From Periplaneta americana (Eukaryota; Arthropoda; Insecta; Blattodea; Blattidae), in contig NC_091126.1 in assembly GCF_040183065.1 (NCBI RefSeq), forward strand, positions 147,400,204 through 147,464,203: a DNA stretch of 64,000 nt, given 5' to 3'. Position 1 is the first letter of the stretch. Each line of letters starts with the position of its first letter. Below, in pieces: positions 1 through 11,500 of this stretch. The position numbers and the translations under genes were made by a program. A model generated the notes under the pieces. That model made no database searches. It saw only the letters and a program-made list of their open reading frames with translations, and was not told the origin of the DNA.

Positions 1-827
1 TCGAGACCAGCCATTTGGCTATATGATGGCTCAATTGCGAAGAGGGGGGAGAGATGTAATTGTTAATTAGGGAGATTCATGGGGATATGAGTGCATTTTA
101 CTGCTTTAGGCTTTTAACATATTATTTTTAGAGGCGTTTAACATAGTAATAATTATAAATTGGAAACTTACCACTGCAATTTCACCTAAATTGCACTGTT
201 AATTATTGTTTTTAAATATTTGCAAAAATTAAGTAAAGTCTACTACTCCACAAAAGTTATTGCATTCCTGATGCAAGTAACAATAAGGAAGCCGTGAAAA
301 AATCAACAAGATTCCAGATGCCGATGTTATTACTGCAATATATTATATAAATAATATTGTTAAAATATTAAAATGAAAAATAAATCATTACAAGATGGAG
401 TTTTCATTGCAACTAATTAGAAATTCCTCTTTCAGGTATGTAATAAACGATCTTCGCACAAAATAATGTACGATACACGAGCGGTATGTTTGTTTTCATG
501 TTCTCGGAAATTAAAAAAGCTCAACTACGTTTCGCTTTTTCAATCTTTTCCTCGAACATGAAAACGTCAACATACCGCTCTTGTAACGCATATTACTATT
601 GTAGGATGGCAATTTCGAAACTATGTTGGCATAAAAGGATTCAAAAGAATTTCTCCACTTTGCAATGAAAAGCATGTATTTCTCTTACAAGTAACACTAA
701 TGTATACATAATGTGATGAAAACTGATATAAACAACAATTATTTTCGAATGACAAACGCTCAAAAGCATTTTGTAGCTTTGAAAGGAACAGAGTATGAAT
801 AAATCCTTTAGTTTTAGAGAAAAAGAA
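1..827. other. No gene recognised
   Basis: AT-rich sequence. Apart from the foldback at 479-580 I see nothing I can name. Confidence 0.5.
479..580. repeat. Small foldback (MITE-like) element
   Basis: Left arm gagcggtatgtttg with ttttcatgttc is repeated inverted at the right end (gaacatgaaaac, then cataccgctc). Arms are about 40 bp with mismatches. No clear target-site duplication. Confidence 0.5.
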
Positions 828-1850
828 CTTAATATTTTGTTGCATAACCACTTGCTTTGATGACATCACTACATCTTCTTGGCATAGAATCCACTAGATT
901 TTCCGGATGCTCCCTTGGAATGTTCATCCACTCTTCCCTTAAAATCTCCAAAACTTGATGTTTATTTGAGTAATGCCTGGAACGAACACGTCGATCCAAC
1001 TCCTCCTAGAGATGATCTATTGAATTTAAGTCGGGGCTTTGACTTGGCCATTCCAAAATTCTATTTTTTTTCTCTGTAAAAATATTTTTGACATGGGTTG
1101 ATACATGTTTCGGATCGTTTTTCTGTTGGAAAATCCATTGCCGTGGCATGTATCTCCTTCCATGTGGTACTATATGCTTTCCAGGATATTCCGGTACATG
1201 AAACAATCCGTTTTGCCCTCTACTTCAGTCAGAGGTCCAACATCACTTCTGGAGAAAGAATCCCAGACCATGACACCACAACCACCGTGCTTTAATGTAG
1301 GAACCTGATACATCTTGTTGCTTCTTTCATTTATAGGACGTCGTACATACGTAATACCAACAGAGGACAATAGATTAAATTTACTCTCGTCACTCCATAA
1401 GATGCGAGACCAGTCTTGAGAGGTCCACTTGGAAAATGTTTCTGCGCACTTCAGTCTGGCCTTTCAATTTTTTTCAGATATAAGTGGCTTTCGGCTAGGC
1501 CGCCTAGCATGTAAACCTTGAGTACTTAGGCGACGCTTTACTGTTGAAAAATGAAGATTTAATCCATAATGTGTTTCCAGATCGTTCCGTATTGCCATTG
1601 CCGAATTCAGTGGGGTAGCAGAAGACTGCTTTTTATGATTCTATCTACCCTGTTTGAAGTTTTCCGAGGCCGACCTGATCGGGGCTTATTATTTACATTG
1701 CCTGTTTGTTTATAACGCCGATACCACACACTCACTAGTTGTTGTGGTATACCAAAATCCTTGGCAACAGAGGACTGTGTTTTGCCTTGTCGAAGGACAT
1801 TAGTGCAGCTTCCCTTAATTCCACTGGATATTCTATTTGTTTCGGCAGGC
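828..1850 (-). pseudogene. Tc1-type transposase, degenerate
   Basis: The minus strand encodes in order a helix-turn-helix region (SSVAKDFGIPQQLVSVWYRR, RSGRPRKT), LKHGGCGVMVW, NDPKHVSTHV, LEWPSQSPDLNSIDHL and a C-terminus MPRRCSDVIKASGYATKY with stop near 828. These are standard Tc1 blocks. Several stops and frame changes interrupt it. The third catalytic position is Asp rather than the usual Tc1 Glu, and the D-to-D spacing is two short of 34, so it is inactive. Confidence 0.8.
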
Positions 1851-1860
1851 CTTCAATCTA

Positions 1861-3347
1861 CAGGGTGTTTAAAAAATACGGGACATAATTTCAGGTATGT
1901 ATTTCCCACATGTAGACAATCAAAATAGTTCATTACAACATGTGTCCGGAAATGCTTCATTTCCGAGTTATGGCCTTCACAACATTGAAATTCACCGGAA
2001 CGTTTTTCTTTCCGCAGGTCGTTGTCATTACAGAAGATGTTCAAAATGTCCACCTCCTGCTTGAATACAGACCTCACATCGATGTCTCATTGACCTGCGA
2101 ACACGATCCCAAACTCCAGGAGTATTGGTATGTCCTCAGAACATGCCACAATTCGATTCCGAAGGGATTCCAAATCAGGCACCGGAGACGAATAAACCAA
2201 TGATTTTAAATGGCCCCACAAGTAGAAATCGAGAGGGTTCAGATCAGGTGAGCGTGGAGGCCAAGCAATTCGGCCACCTCTACCTATCCATCGATCAGGA
2301 AACCTTCGATCCAAGTACCGGCGAGCCGTACGACTGAAGTGTGCAGGAGCGCCATCATGCAAGAAGTGAATGTGTTGACGATTGATCAGTGGAGTGTCTT
2401 CTAAAACATGAGGTATGGTGTTTTCCAGGAAGTTTGTGTACGCCTGCCCCGTAAGTCTGTTTACAAGTACATGGGGTCCAACTAATCGATCACCAATGAT
2501 ACCGCTCCACATGTTGAGGGAGAACCGCACCTGGTGATGAGATGGAACAGTTGCACATGGGTTTTCATACGCCCATACATGCTGATTGTGGAAATTTGTT
2601 ATGCCATCTCGTGTGAACTGTGCTTCATCTGTAAATAATACTAAGGCAGGAAAGTTCGAATTTACACCACACTGCTGCAAGAACCACTGACAGAACCTAA
2701 CTCGTGCAGCGTAATCTGCTGGTGACAGGGCCTGTACACGTTGCAAATGATAAGGATACAATTGATATTCTTTCAACAGTCTCCAGACAGTCGTATGAGG
2801 AACATTGACTTGCAACGCTACCCTTCGTGTGCTGATAGAAGGAGTCATGTTCACAGCCTCCAGAATCTCCTCCTGTACTTCTGGAGCTGTAGATCTTGGT
2901 CGTCCCCTTCCCAAACCAGGAGAGTTAAATTTTCCATACTCGCACAGACGGTAATGGAGACGTACAAATGTCTTCCGATTGGACATTGTCGCTGTAGATA
3001 CCTCTCCTGGTACAAAGGACGAGCCAGCGCAGCATTGCCGTCCGCCTTACTGTACATGAAGTTTATCTCTGCCAGCTCTTGATTTGAATACATGTCACAC
3101 AGTCAAACGCCTACACAACACTGAATGTAACCTTCGCCTCGGAATGAACTGTCAGAGTGCCCTCTTAATGTCTCCTTTGACGGCAACGACCTGCGGAAAG
3201 AAAAACGTTCTGGTGAATTTCAATGTTGTGAAGGCCATAACTTGGAAATAAAACATTTCCGGACACATGTTGTAATGAACTATTTTGAATGTCTACATGT
3301 GGGAAATACATACCTGAAATTATGCCCCGTATTTTTGAAACACTCTG
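1861..3347 (-). mobile_element. DD41D (rosa/VS-like) Tc1/mariner element, full length
   Basis: Terminal inverted repeats of about 166 bp (outer ends cagggtgttt and, inverted, cactctg) flank a transposase gene. TA lies on both sides (1859-1860 and 3348-3349), the Tc1/mariner target. The 1487-bp element inserted at the 5' side of the Tc1 remnant. The family name rests on the spacing of the second and third catalytic residues in the protein. Confidence 0.85.
2028..3093 (-). pseudogene. DD41D transposase, nearly intact
   Basis: Begins MYSNQELAEINFMY at 3093 and ends HFEHLL at 2028, about 355 residues if read through. N-terminal helix-turn-helix and GRGRPRSTAP hook, then catalytic blocks FTDEAQFT, HFLHDGAPAHFS and SPDLNPLDFYLWGHLKS. 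Exactly 41 residues lie between the second Asp (HDG) and the third (NPLD). Two single-base losses shift the frame, one near 2975 (after QRQCP) and one near 2120 (after SEDI), so the longest open piece is 299 aa. Otherwise it is open, which suggests a fairly young insertion. Confidence 0.82.
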
Positions 3348-3349
3348 TA

Positions 3350-3931
3350 TAAGAACAAGTTATTACATGCAGGACACTAAAAATGTTACATTTATGTCTG
3401 TAGAATGTATTACCAAATACTTATGAGCCAGATAAATTGAAAGTGTTATTGATGTAAACAAAACTTACGGGTATTCAGACAGTGTGACAACAGCAACGTG
3501 AATCACCTTCTTCTTCTTCTTTTGTTTTCTGACGCTATATCGATCCTCTTTCGTTCGATTTTGGCGTCGTGTTTTGTGAAAACAATTTTCACTGTAATAT
3601 CAAAGTATATTGAGAGTCTGACTGTGTGTTGTTGTTTTTTTTTAATTTTCATTTTACAGATTTTCATGTGAGTATATAAGAGTTTTCCTATCTGGATTTC
3701 ATTTTCAACTAATATCTCTGGAATCTTCCAGGGTCCCAATCCTAGTTTTTGGCTGATGTCGTGTAATAGTTCGTCTATGGATTGTTTATGGAGTTGACAT
3801 GGCTTATTTCTCCCAACTGTCCCTTAGTAACTGACATAGTCGTACGACTCACTTTGTTATTGCAGTAGATAAACAGTGCTGGTAACCAAAAAGTCGTATT
3901 ACAAAATACTTCTGAGCGCTACTGTATACTT
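3350..3931. other. No gene recognised
   Basis: No coding or repeat structure recognised between the DD41D element and the third intron copy. Confidence 0.4.
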
Positions 3932-4241
3932 TGAGAAGTTTTAAAGCAAATGAGAGAATTAGACTAACATGCGGTTTAATATGCTAACGTGGAAGTGACG
4001 CAAGACCCTGTCTATTGCCAACAGTATGAAGCCAAATTTAAATAACATTTCATAATCTAGATGACACAGAATGACCACCAAAGCCACCATATTTCACTCT
4101 ACACAGTTTCTTCCTGCTGAGTCCCACAAAAGAATTATAACTATTCTAAGAAATGCTAAGACATATTTTGGCTGCTTCAGATCAAATAAGTAATTATCTC
4201 CGTAAAATTGCTCTGTTACACAGTGTGTACACAAGAATAGG
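3932..4241. repeat. Third copy of a protease intron segment
   Basis: Matches gene 1 intron sequence at about 12275-12600 and gene 2 at about 31360-31670. Shared blocks include catgcggtttaatatgctaa, gtctattgccaacagtatga and gaaatgctaagacat. The exons that flank it in the genes are absent here, so it is either a detached piece of an older third gene copy or an unrecognised dispersed repeat. Confidence 0.7.
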
Positions 4242-4244
4242 CAC

Positions 4245-4458
4245 CGCTGATTGCAGGAAAACGTCGATTTGACAAAGGCTCATAGAAGAAAACCTTGATT
4301 AAAAATGATCTGGTTCTCCAGGTTGGGAGTTATAGCGATAAGCTTGTTCCCTGTCCAACATAAACAGTGTAAACTGCCAGAAAAAAAAAAACAAAGAAAT
4401 GAAAAGAAAGCACAAGGTCTTCTGGCGGAGACAACCAAGAAAACAAGAGGAGATAAAA

Positions 4459-4520
<62 letters not shown>

Positions 4521-4779
4521 CATTATCAAATAAGGCACCGGCGTAGCTCAGTAGGCTAAGGCACTTGCCTGCGGATACAGAGTTGCGCTCGGGCGCGGGT
4601 TCGATTCCCGCTCGTGTTGATCACTGGTTGTGTTTTTCCGAGGTTTTCTCAACGTGTAAGGCGAATGTCACGTAATTTATGGCGAATTCTCGGTTTCGTA
4701 TGGCTAAATACCATCTCGCTAACACTAATACCATCGTGCTAAATGACCGAGTAGTTGATACAGCGGCGTTAAATAACAA

Positions 4780-4824
<45 letters not shown>

Positions 4825-4939
4825 TATTTATTTATTATTTTGCTAATAATTGTAACATAAAATATAATATATACAGAAAAACTTTAGCTCGCCCCTGAAA
4901 GAGTAGAACTCGTGGTCAGGGGCGGATTCCTGAATTGAA

Positions 4940-5002
<63 letters not shown>

Positions 5003-5040
5003 GTTGTTGTTGTTGTTATACAAGTCAACTGAGAAAAATC
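4245..5040. repeat. Composite repeat: unidentified unit, (ATT)n, SINE-A, (ATT)n, LINE tail, (ATT)n
   Basis: The first part (gcaggaaaacgtcgat, ccttgattaaaaatga, tctggcggagacaacc) also occurs at about 22440-22670. (ATT)n tracts at about 4458-4520, 4780-4823 and 4938-5001. A LINE 3' hairpin (cgcccctgaaagag) lies at 4824-4935. The unit closes with aagtcaactgagaaaaat, as at 23000. Confidence 0.65.
4531..4775 (+). mobile_element. SINE-A copy (tRNA-derived)
   Basis: tRNA-like head with A-box-like gtagctcagt and B-box ggttcgattcccg, body ccgaggttttctc, tail gtagttgatacagcggcgtt. It sits inside an (ATT)n tract. Confidence 0.85.
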
Positions 5041-5574
5041 TGCCACACCTTGTGTGTGAGGCCTGCATTGTGCTACTGCGAGAAAGTGCAGACCAAGAGT
5101 GGGACGTGTATTCATAATTCAAGCACAGCAGCAAACTACAAGCACAACAGAATTATATAGACTTCTGTAACGCTAATTCCTCTAGTGCTAAGACCATCAC
5201 AAACTTGGTGGACCTTCTGCAGGAGCAGCAAAATTCCCTAAGATCTTATTTCACTCTCGAGGTTTTGGCGCGAAATGAGGCTTTGAGTTACTGGCAATAT
5301 TTAACAACATCATAAGGTTAATTTAACTTTCTTCGCTTTACCGAAATTTTCGAATGCAAATGAATTATTCGAGAGTGACAAAATTGTGTTGGATGACCTC
5401 CACGCGAAAATGAAAATGAAGGAAATCTACGAATTTTACTAGCTTGTTATCTGCACGAGGCTTGTTAAAGAGTTTGCATTTAAAAAAACAATGTACAACC
5501 TGATGACCAAAAACTATTCGTTCCTCTTCAAAATGTGTACGTGATCGGCGCTATGAATAGTACTGGGCACTTCA

Positions 5575-6107
5575 ATTTTATTGTATTTGTTTATTTATTT
5601 AACTAATAACTGTAACATAAAATATAATATAAACAGAAAAAACTTCACCTCGCCCCTGAAAGAGTAGAATTCGTGCTCAGGGGCGGACTCCTGAATTGAA
5701 ATTAAGATATATATGATGCAATTTGTCTTGTGTCCACTACGCAATAAGAATAAATAAATTTAAAATTTCAATTTTTCATTATTTATAAAATCCATACATA
5801 ACTTTTTTAATTTAATAATAGAAGTATTAGAATTGACAAGATTAGGATATTTAAATATAAATTTGTTATATATTCTTGGTTCTAAATTCCTACTATGATT
5901 AGCTACTGTAGCAGTGTTGCATTTTGGTTCAAACACTCTTAAAGATGATTCATAACTATGAAAACACAATTCAAAATTATTTCGATTTTTATGTATGAAT
6001 TTTATCAATACAATATTATAAATTTGTCTTATTCTAAAAACAATTTCTGAGATGGAAAATCAATAGGTTCATGAAGACATATTTTAATTATTTTCTTCTG
6101 TAAAATT
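5575..6107 (-). mobile_element. LINE 3' fragment (arm 1 only)
   Basis: The minus strand encodes the end of a reverse transcriptase protein (KFIHKNRNNFELCFHSYES, KLKKLCMDFINNEK). It is followed by a 3' UTR with a stem-loop built from cgcccctgagcacg and ctctttcaggggcg. Same family as 58372-59190. Arm 2 lacks it and instead carries a MITE at nearly the same site (25874). Confidence 0.7.
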
Positions 6108-6193
6108 AAAAACAGACATGAAATATCGAGGTTTGTGTTGTTGCCATTGGTAATATTCTAGTTATTAGTGTAATGTGTATTTTAAGCTAATAT

Positions 6194-6535
6194 GGGCCAA
6201 CAAACGTAAGTGTTCTGCCACAGGGAAAGCCTATCATTGCAAACCCAACATTCTCCAATGTTTCCTATTTTCTGCCTTTCTCTTAGTCGCCTTATATAAC
6301 TTAATGCCCTTTATCATCTGATATCTTCTTCTGCCCCGAACTCTTCTCCCTTTCACCATTCTTTCAAGTGCATCTTTCAGTAGGCAGTTTCAGCATCATT
6401 CTTTTTTCACCCACTCTTTCCAATACAGCTTCATTTCTTATTCTTTTTGTTCATTTCACAAACTCCATTCTTCGCCACATTCACATTTCAAAATACTTCT
6501 AGTCGTTTCTCTTCACTTCGTCGTAATGTCCAGGG
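6194..6535 (-). mobile_element. LINE 3' fragment with target duplication (arm 1 only)
   Basis: The minus strand encodes LRRSEEKRLEVFEMW, GRRVRGRRRYQMI and NRKHWRMLGLQ, the C-terminus of the LINE also seen at 36400-36955. Flanked by gctaatat at 6186-6193 and 6536-6543. Arm 2 has the empty site near 26180. Confidence 0.8.
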
Positions 6536-6745
6536 GCTAATATAGTCAACTAAATAGGGTAAAAGTAACCCTATCATTACTGGTAGCGAGATACTAAAGT
6601 TAGACCATAAATGTCGCGTATCGGTCGGATAGAATAATCGCAAACAATCAAAATTTGCCCGCTATCTTTCTGGCCCACTCTCGGTCGGCAGTTCCGAGTC
6701 ATAACAGGTTTCGCACGCAGTTGAGTTATGAGTGTGGGGCTAGTT

Positions 6746-6750
<5 letters not shown>

Positions 6751-6787
<37 letters not shown>
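6751..6787. repeat. (TA)n microsatellite
   Basis: About 18 TA units. The equivalent arm 2 site (about 26405) has only tgtatgtttattgctctg. Confidence 0.95.
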
Positions 6788-6788
<1 letters not shown>

Positions 6789-6984
6789 CTCTGTGCCTCG
6801 TTCATTGTATAATGTTTAGAATACCTTTGTTCGTAACACGTGGAAACAACTTTATCGATGGGCAGGAGACAAAAAAAAAAAAAGCAATGAAAAACATTCA
6901 TACAATCATCTGTCTCATTTTGTTTTGGTTTGAAGTTATAATGATGTTTGTACCTCACTAATTTGAAACTGCTTACCGTTACAG

Positions 6985-7275
6985 GCAGTGCTCAAAATGG
7001 CCAATTTAGCATGAACTCAAGTCTGTTGTCGATGTGTTGCAGACTGCCGTAGGCTATTTTTTTAACTAGCAGGTGTTCGTCGGATAAGTTGCCAGACATC
7101 TTGGATAAGCTCACGAAGTATTTTTCATATTGGGACTGGAATGTGAAGAAACAATTGTTTTGAAGTGACCCCAAAAATAAAAGTCGAATGGGTTTAGAAC
7201 TGGAGAACGCGCAGGCCAGACAACAGCTCCCGTACAAACTAAAGGCCTACACCTACGTGACGTGTACATTTGTTC
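6985..7275 (-). pseudogene. DD41D-type transposase C-terminal remnant (arm 1)
   Basis: The minus strand reads VVWPARSPVLNPFDFYFWGH, like the third catalytic block of the 1861-3347 element. It is strongly decayed. The equivalent piece lies at 26600-26835, so it predates the segmental duplication. Confidence 0.65.
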
Positions 7276-7609
7276 AGTAGTAGTTAGTAGCAAATAGTTA
7301 TATTTAAATTTTCAGCGTTTTTGTGTCTCCTGTCCACCGTTGAAGTGAGTCACAAATGTTAAGTATTCTATTTTAGTAGAATTCTATATATGTTATTTAA
7401 GAACAAAGAATATTCATTTAGGAGAGTTATGTGAGAAAAGATTCATACAATTTATGGAAGAGGTAATTTCATCGTAATTATTACGGGATACACATTCCAT
7501 CACCAAAAATCAATGTTTAAGTTAGTAACGAAAGTGCGAAGATATGCTATTCTTACAGACAAGAAGCCTACAAACACGCGCCCAATCTTCTTTTAACAGA
7601 GGAAAAATT

Positions 7610-7845
7610 GAAGGGTTCAGAGCCATAGTGGGCCAAGCACCATTTATTAAAAACGGAGAAAGCAAGGTTCAAAGGTAAGTGGATACCATAGCTTAATGAA
7701 GATTGATATGTCACATAGTTTTAATATGCATACTTTATATTACTTGCTATATGTTTCATTAAATTATAATAATAACTTAATTATAACCCTTGTATTCTTC
7801 GCTTTTTATTTATGGCGCTTGGCCCACTATGGCTCTGAACCCTTC
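7610..7845. mobile_element. Palindromic MITE, AATT family, copy 1 (arm 1 only)
   Basis: Ends gaagggttcagagcc and its complement. Inverted arms are about 70 bp (shared block agtgggccaagc). AATT at 7606-7609 and 7846-7849. Arm 2 has an uninterrupted site near 27170. No coding capacity. Confidence 0.85.
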
Positions 7846-8318
7846 AATTTGCGACACGGGGTACCTATTATAAAATTGTAATTGCACGTAGTTTTCCACT
7901 AATTCTTCAACAGGATAGATACATAAGAGCTGAGGATGAACAGTTCCTTCGTGTGATGTAGTGGTGAGTATCATTTGAATATTTATAATAAGTAATTAGG
8001 GTATGTCAGTAAAGTAACTTATTGAAACAATAGAATCCGAGCTGCAGGCACCGTGCTCTGCCGACGAAAAAACACTGCCGGATCAATCTGACTGATGGAC
8101 AACAGTTAGGAAAGGGAAGCGGTGAAGATCACAAAAAAACTTATAAATCAATGCGGAATAGCTGCCTAAACTCAAGTAAAGCTCAACTGGTGTTCATAAT
8201 GATGATGATAAACAGGAGGAAATGTAGGAAAAGGGACAGCAGGAGAAGAACTATGGGAGGAAACCCGAATGTATTTTCAGTAAGGACATTTCAACGTATC
8301 ACATACCTACACCATATA

Positions 8319-8324
8319 TTTATT
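8319..8324 (-). terminator. Polyadenylation signal of protease 1
   Basis: AATAAA on the minus strand 42 bp downstream of the stop codon, conserved in position in gene 2. Confidence 0.7.
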
Positions 8325-8365
8325 AAAATTATTACATTCCATTTGAACTACAATGGCGACGTGGT

Positions 8366-8542
8366 CTACGCGCTGGGGGCAATGCCGGTGGTGGACAATA
8401 TCCAGTCCAGGTAGTAAGTGACCCTGGCGAAGGCTGCGGGCCAACCGATCTCGCAGCCAAAAGAGATGCCGAAAGACACCACCCCGACTTGTGTCGGACG
8501 CCCATCCGCATCCTCAATGATAAGTGGTCCGCCACTATCACC
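8366..8542 (-). CDS. Protease 1 coding exon 6 (catalytic Ser, C-terminus)
   Basis: Acceptor CTTCCAG|GGTGAT. Encodes [14 protein letters not shown] with the catalytic Ser, then [18 protein letters not shown] and the terminal helix ending [17 protein letters not shown], stop TAG at 8368-8366. Confidence 0.92.
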   Translation of the reverse strand, partial: GDSGGPLIIEDADGRPTQVGVVSFGISFGCEIGWPAAFARVTYYLDWILSTTGIAPSA

Positions 8543-11500
8543 CTGGAAGTAAACATTTCCATTAATTAAGGAAAAAATCTGTCACGAATTAGTGCTAATT
8601 ATTTGCCGTCTCCTTGAGTAGAACAATATATAATAATTTTAATGTTACCATGTACAGAAAGGTATAGGCCTACATGCAAACTGCAAGATAATTATGTATA
8701 TAAGTCACATTTCAAGCCAGCTATTATGATTTGGAAGCATGGGCAATTTAAAGAAAATTCGAAAGAGAATTCATGCAGCAGAGATGAGATTCCTTCGCAG
8801 CACAGTACAGAAACCAAGCCGAGATAGAGAGTAAACGAAGAAATATAAAATATTTTGTGAATTGCAACAATGCAAGACATATTGAAAGGTAACAAAATTA
8901 GTGATTTCGACATATTATGATGATGGACGATGAATGATTTACCAAGCAAATATCGACATTAAAATTTAATTGACGGTAAATTCTTAGAAGACCTGGGATA
9001 AGATGGAAATTTCAGGTGAAACAGGACGGAAAGAATAGAAAAACCTTTGACGGAAGCGATGAAAGAGTACATGTGGAAGGTATGATGACATTTCACACTG
9101 GACGCCCATCAACTGGGACACGAAGATGAAGATAATGTCATAGCTCTTGAGTTCTCCTTTGACTGATTTTCTTTACTTGGATACAAATTATCGTTCTGAG
9201 ATGGGAAAACATATTACTGAAATTTGATCTATGTCCTAATACAGTGGTCGTCAGCACTCGCTGAAATGGGTAAAGGGAGCCTTCCCATGTGCCCCGTCGT
9301 GCAGCAGGAAGAGATAGAGAGCATACCCGCTATAAGTATCCTTCAAGGAAAACTCAGCTCGGACTCCTCGCGGCGCGCATGTTATACCCCTCTTACTCTC
9401 CTGCAGTAGGCGTGAGAGCATGCTGGGAACGGGCGCATATGTCATCTGCGCACTGAGATTTCCTTGTTGGATGCCTATAGCAGCTACAAATGCACCATAC
9501 TGCAGTGTGTTCTCCGAGGGTAAGAGACGCTAGCCCCAGGGTGCTCTGTGCTGATGACCGCTGTCCTAATACAAACGAAGCTATTGACATTTAACTGTGG
9601 TGCAGCTTCTGAAAGTTATCATTAATTTTCGAGGTAACATACTACAGGGTCATTTTAGCTAACATATAAGGCAAAATAAGAGAAAAAGTTGGCTCTTGCA
9701 CTATGTTAATACCAGGGCCGAAATATATAGGTTACTTAGCTTTCTAGTATAATATTATTGCAATATGACTTTATAAATATCAATTATCATTCCTTCAATG
9801 ATTATTTCACTTCAATAAGGCTACACGGGTGAAACAAAACAAATATTACAATTTGAAATTAAACGTTAGTTTTAGGGAACTATGTTTCGTGTTATAATTT
9901 TACAAAACTTCCACTCCTTCCCACTTCCTTCTAGAAGTCTTCTGCTAGGAATTGAGGATTACCCCCACCCCAACCGTCCCTTCCTGTCGGTTTTAGTTTC
10001 GTGCAGACGAGTGCCACAAGATGTATTAGACCAAAGCTGGGCACCAAGAGCGGATTCTACTCTCTCACGGGGAGCCATATGATTTCTTTTCATCCCCTTT
10101 TTCCCCGCCGAACACCGCGAAGCGTAGATTTCGTGACTGATGAATATTAAGCGTCACCTTTTAGAGTCTGGATGCGCTCCCGATGCCCAGCCCTGTATTA
10201 GACTGTGGCCACAAGTTTGGAGCTGAAATATACTCACGTTGCAGGTGCTCTTGCCTCCCGTCCCCGACACGCAAATGTGACCATCGTTGATTGCGCCGAA
10301 GTACAGCACCCCACACACGTAGTTGGTGATGATAGGTGTGCTCACCCAGCGCAGGACGGGGCTGATGGACTCGGAATCTACGAAGAAAGCAAGACGAGAA
10401 TTCGCAGCTATTCTTTGCTGTCGTCGGCGAACAAACTGTTGTTTTAGACAAGATCGCAATTTAATATGTAATGATAACTGGAATTAAGATTACTGAGTGG
10501 GCTGTTCAACTTTCGAAAAATAAGAAGGCAACCGGCGTGGCTCAGTCGGTTAAGGCGCTTGCCTACCGGTCTGAAGTTGCGCACGGGCGCGGATTCGATC
10601 CCCGCTTGGGCAGATTACCTGGTTGCGTTATTTCCGAGGTTTTCCCCAACCGTAATGCGAATGCAAGATAATTTATGGCTAATCCTTGGCCTCATGCTGT
10701 CAAATACCATCTCGCTATCACCAATCTCATCGACTCTAAATAACCTAGTAGTTGGTACAGCGTCGTTAAATAACCCACTAAAATAACAAGGAGAATCAAT
10801 GTAGTTCCGCGTTTTACGGAAAAGAAGGTAGGCATGACATTACCTTCGCGCAAATTCACGCCGATCCAAATGGCTAAATTTCTACAATTGAGGGGAGTTT
10901 GTCTTTAACGGGGTAAACAATTGCAATTCTTTCATTTCTTTATATCAATGAGCGATGGTTTCTGAACATTTTTATATATAACGCACACAGGATGGAAGTA
11001 GCGTAATATAACTGTGTAGTATTAATAACTTATTCTTTGAATATTCTAATATCTAATATTCTAAAGTCTAATATTTTAATACTATAAATTTCTAATATAA
11101 TTATTTTTCTCAGGAAAAAAAAACACACACAAAAAGTTAACACTGATTTACTCGATAAGTACTATACATACGATTTTGATTCCTACTCTTACCAATAGGG
11201 AAAGTGAAAAAGGAATTATGTCTGCTTCTGAAGTATTTAATAAGATAAATAATTTTCCAAAGAATTTGGAAAGAAAACTAACACGTATCTTTATTTTCTG
11301 TCACTAGGCAAACTGGCAACACTGCTGCGCGACTAAGGGATGGAATTCTGATATTCTTCAGACCCGAATGCATGTTAAATTTAATTCATACGTACTGTCG
11401 GAATCTCTTCCCCAGCCACTGGCGACGGCCATCACATCAGCGAATGTTTCGTCCTTCTGCGAGAGCCTTGGTAGGCGCAGCGTCTGGATATTTTGCGACA

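Noticed and set aside
4531-4610. tRNA gene-like sequence with A and B boxes (also at 10529, 22727, 44775 and on the minus strand near 21040, 51380, 57800)
   Set aside because: Each continues into a SINE body and tail, several have target duplications, and the heads do not fold into a clean cloverleaf with a 3' terminator. They are SINE heads.
4299-5134. Long open frames of poly-Tyr, poly-Ile, poly-Leu and poly-Asn
   Set aside because: They are translations of (ATT)n tracts and have no other support. The same holds near 22700, 43800 and 53900.
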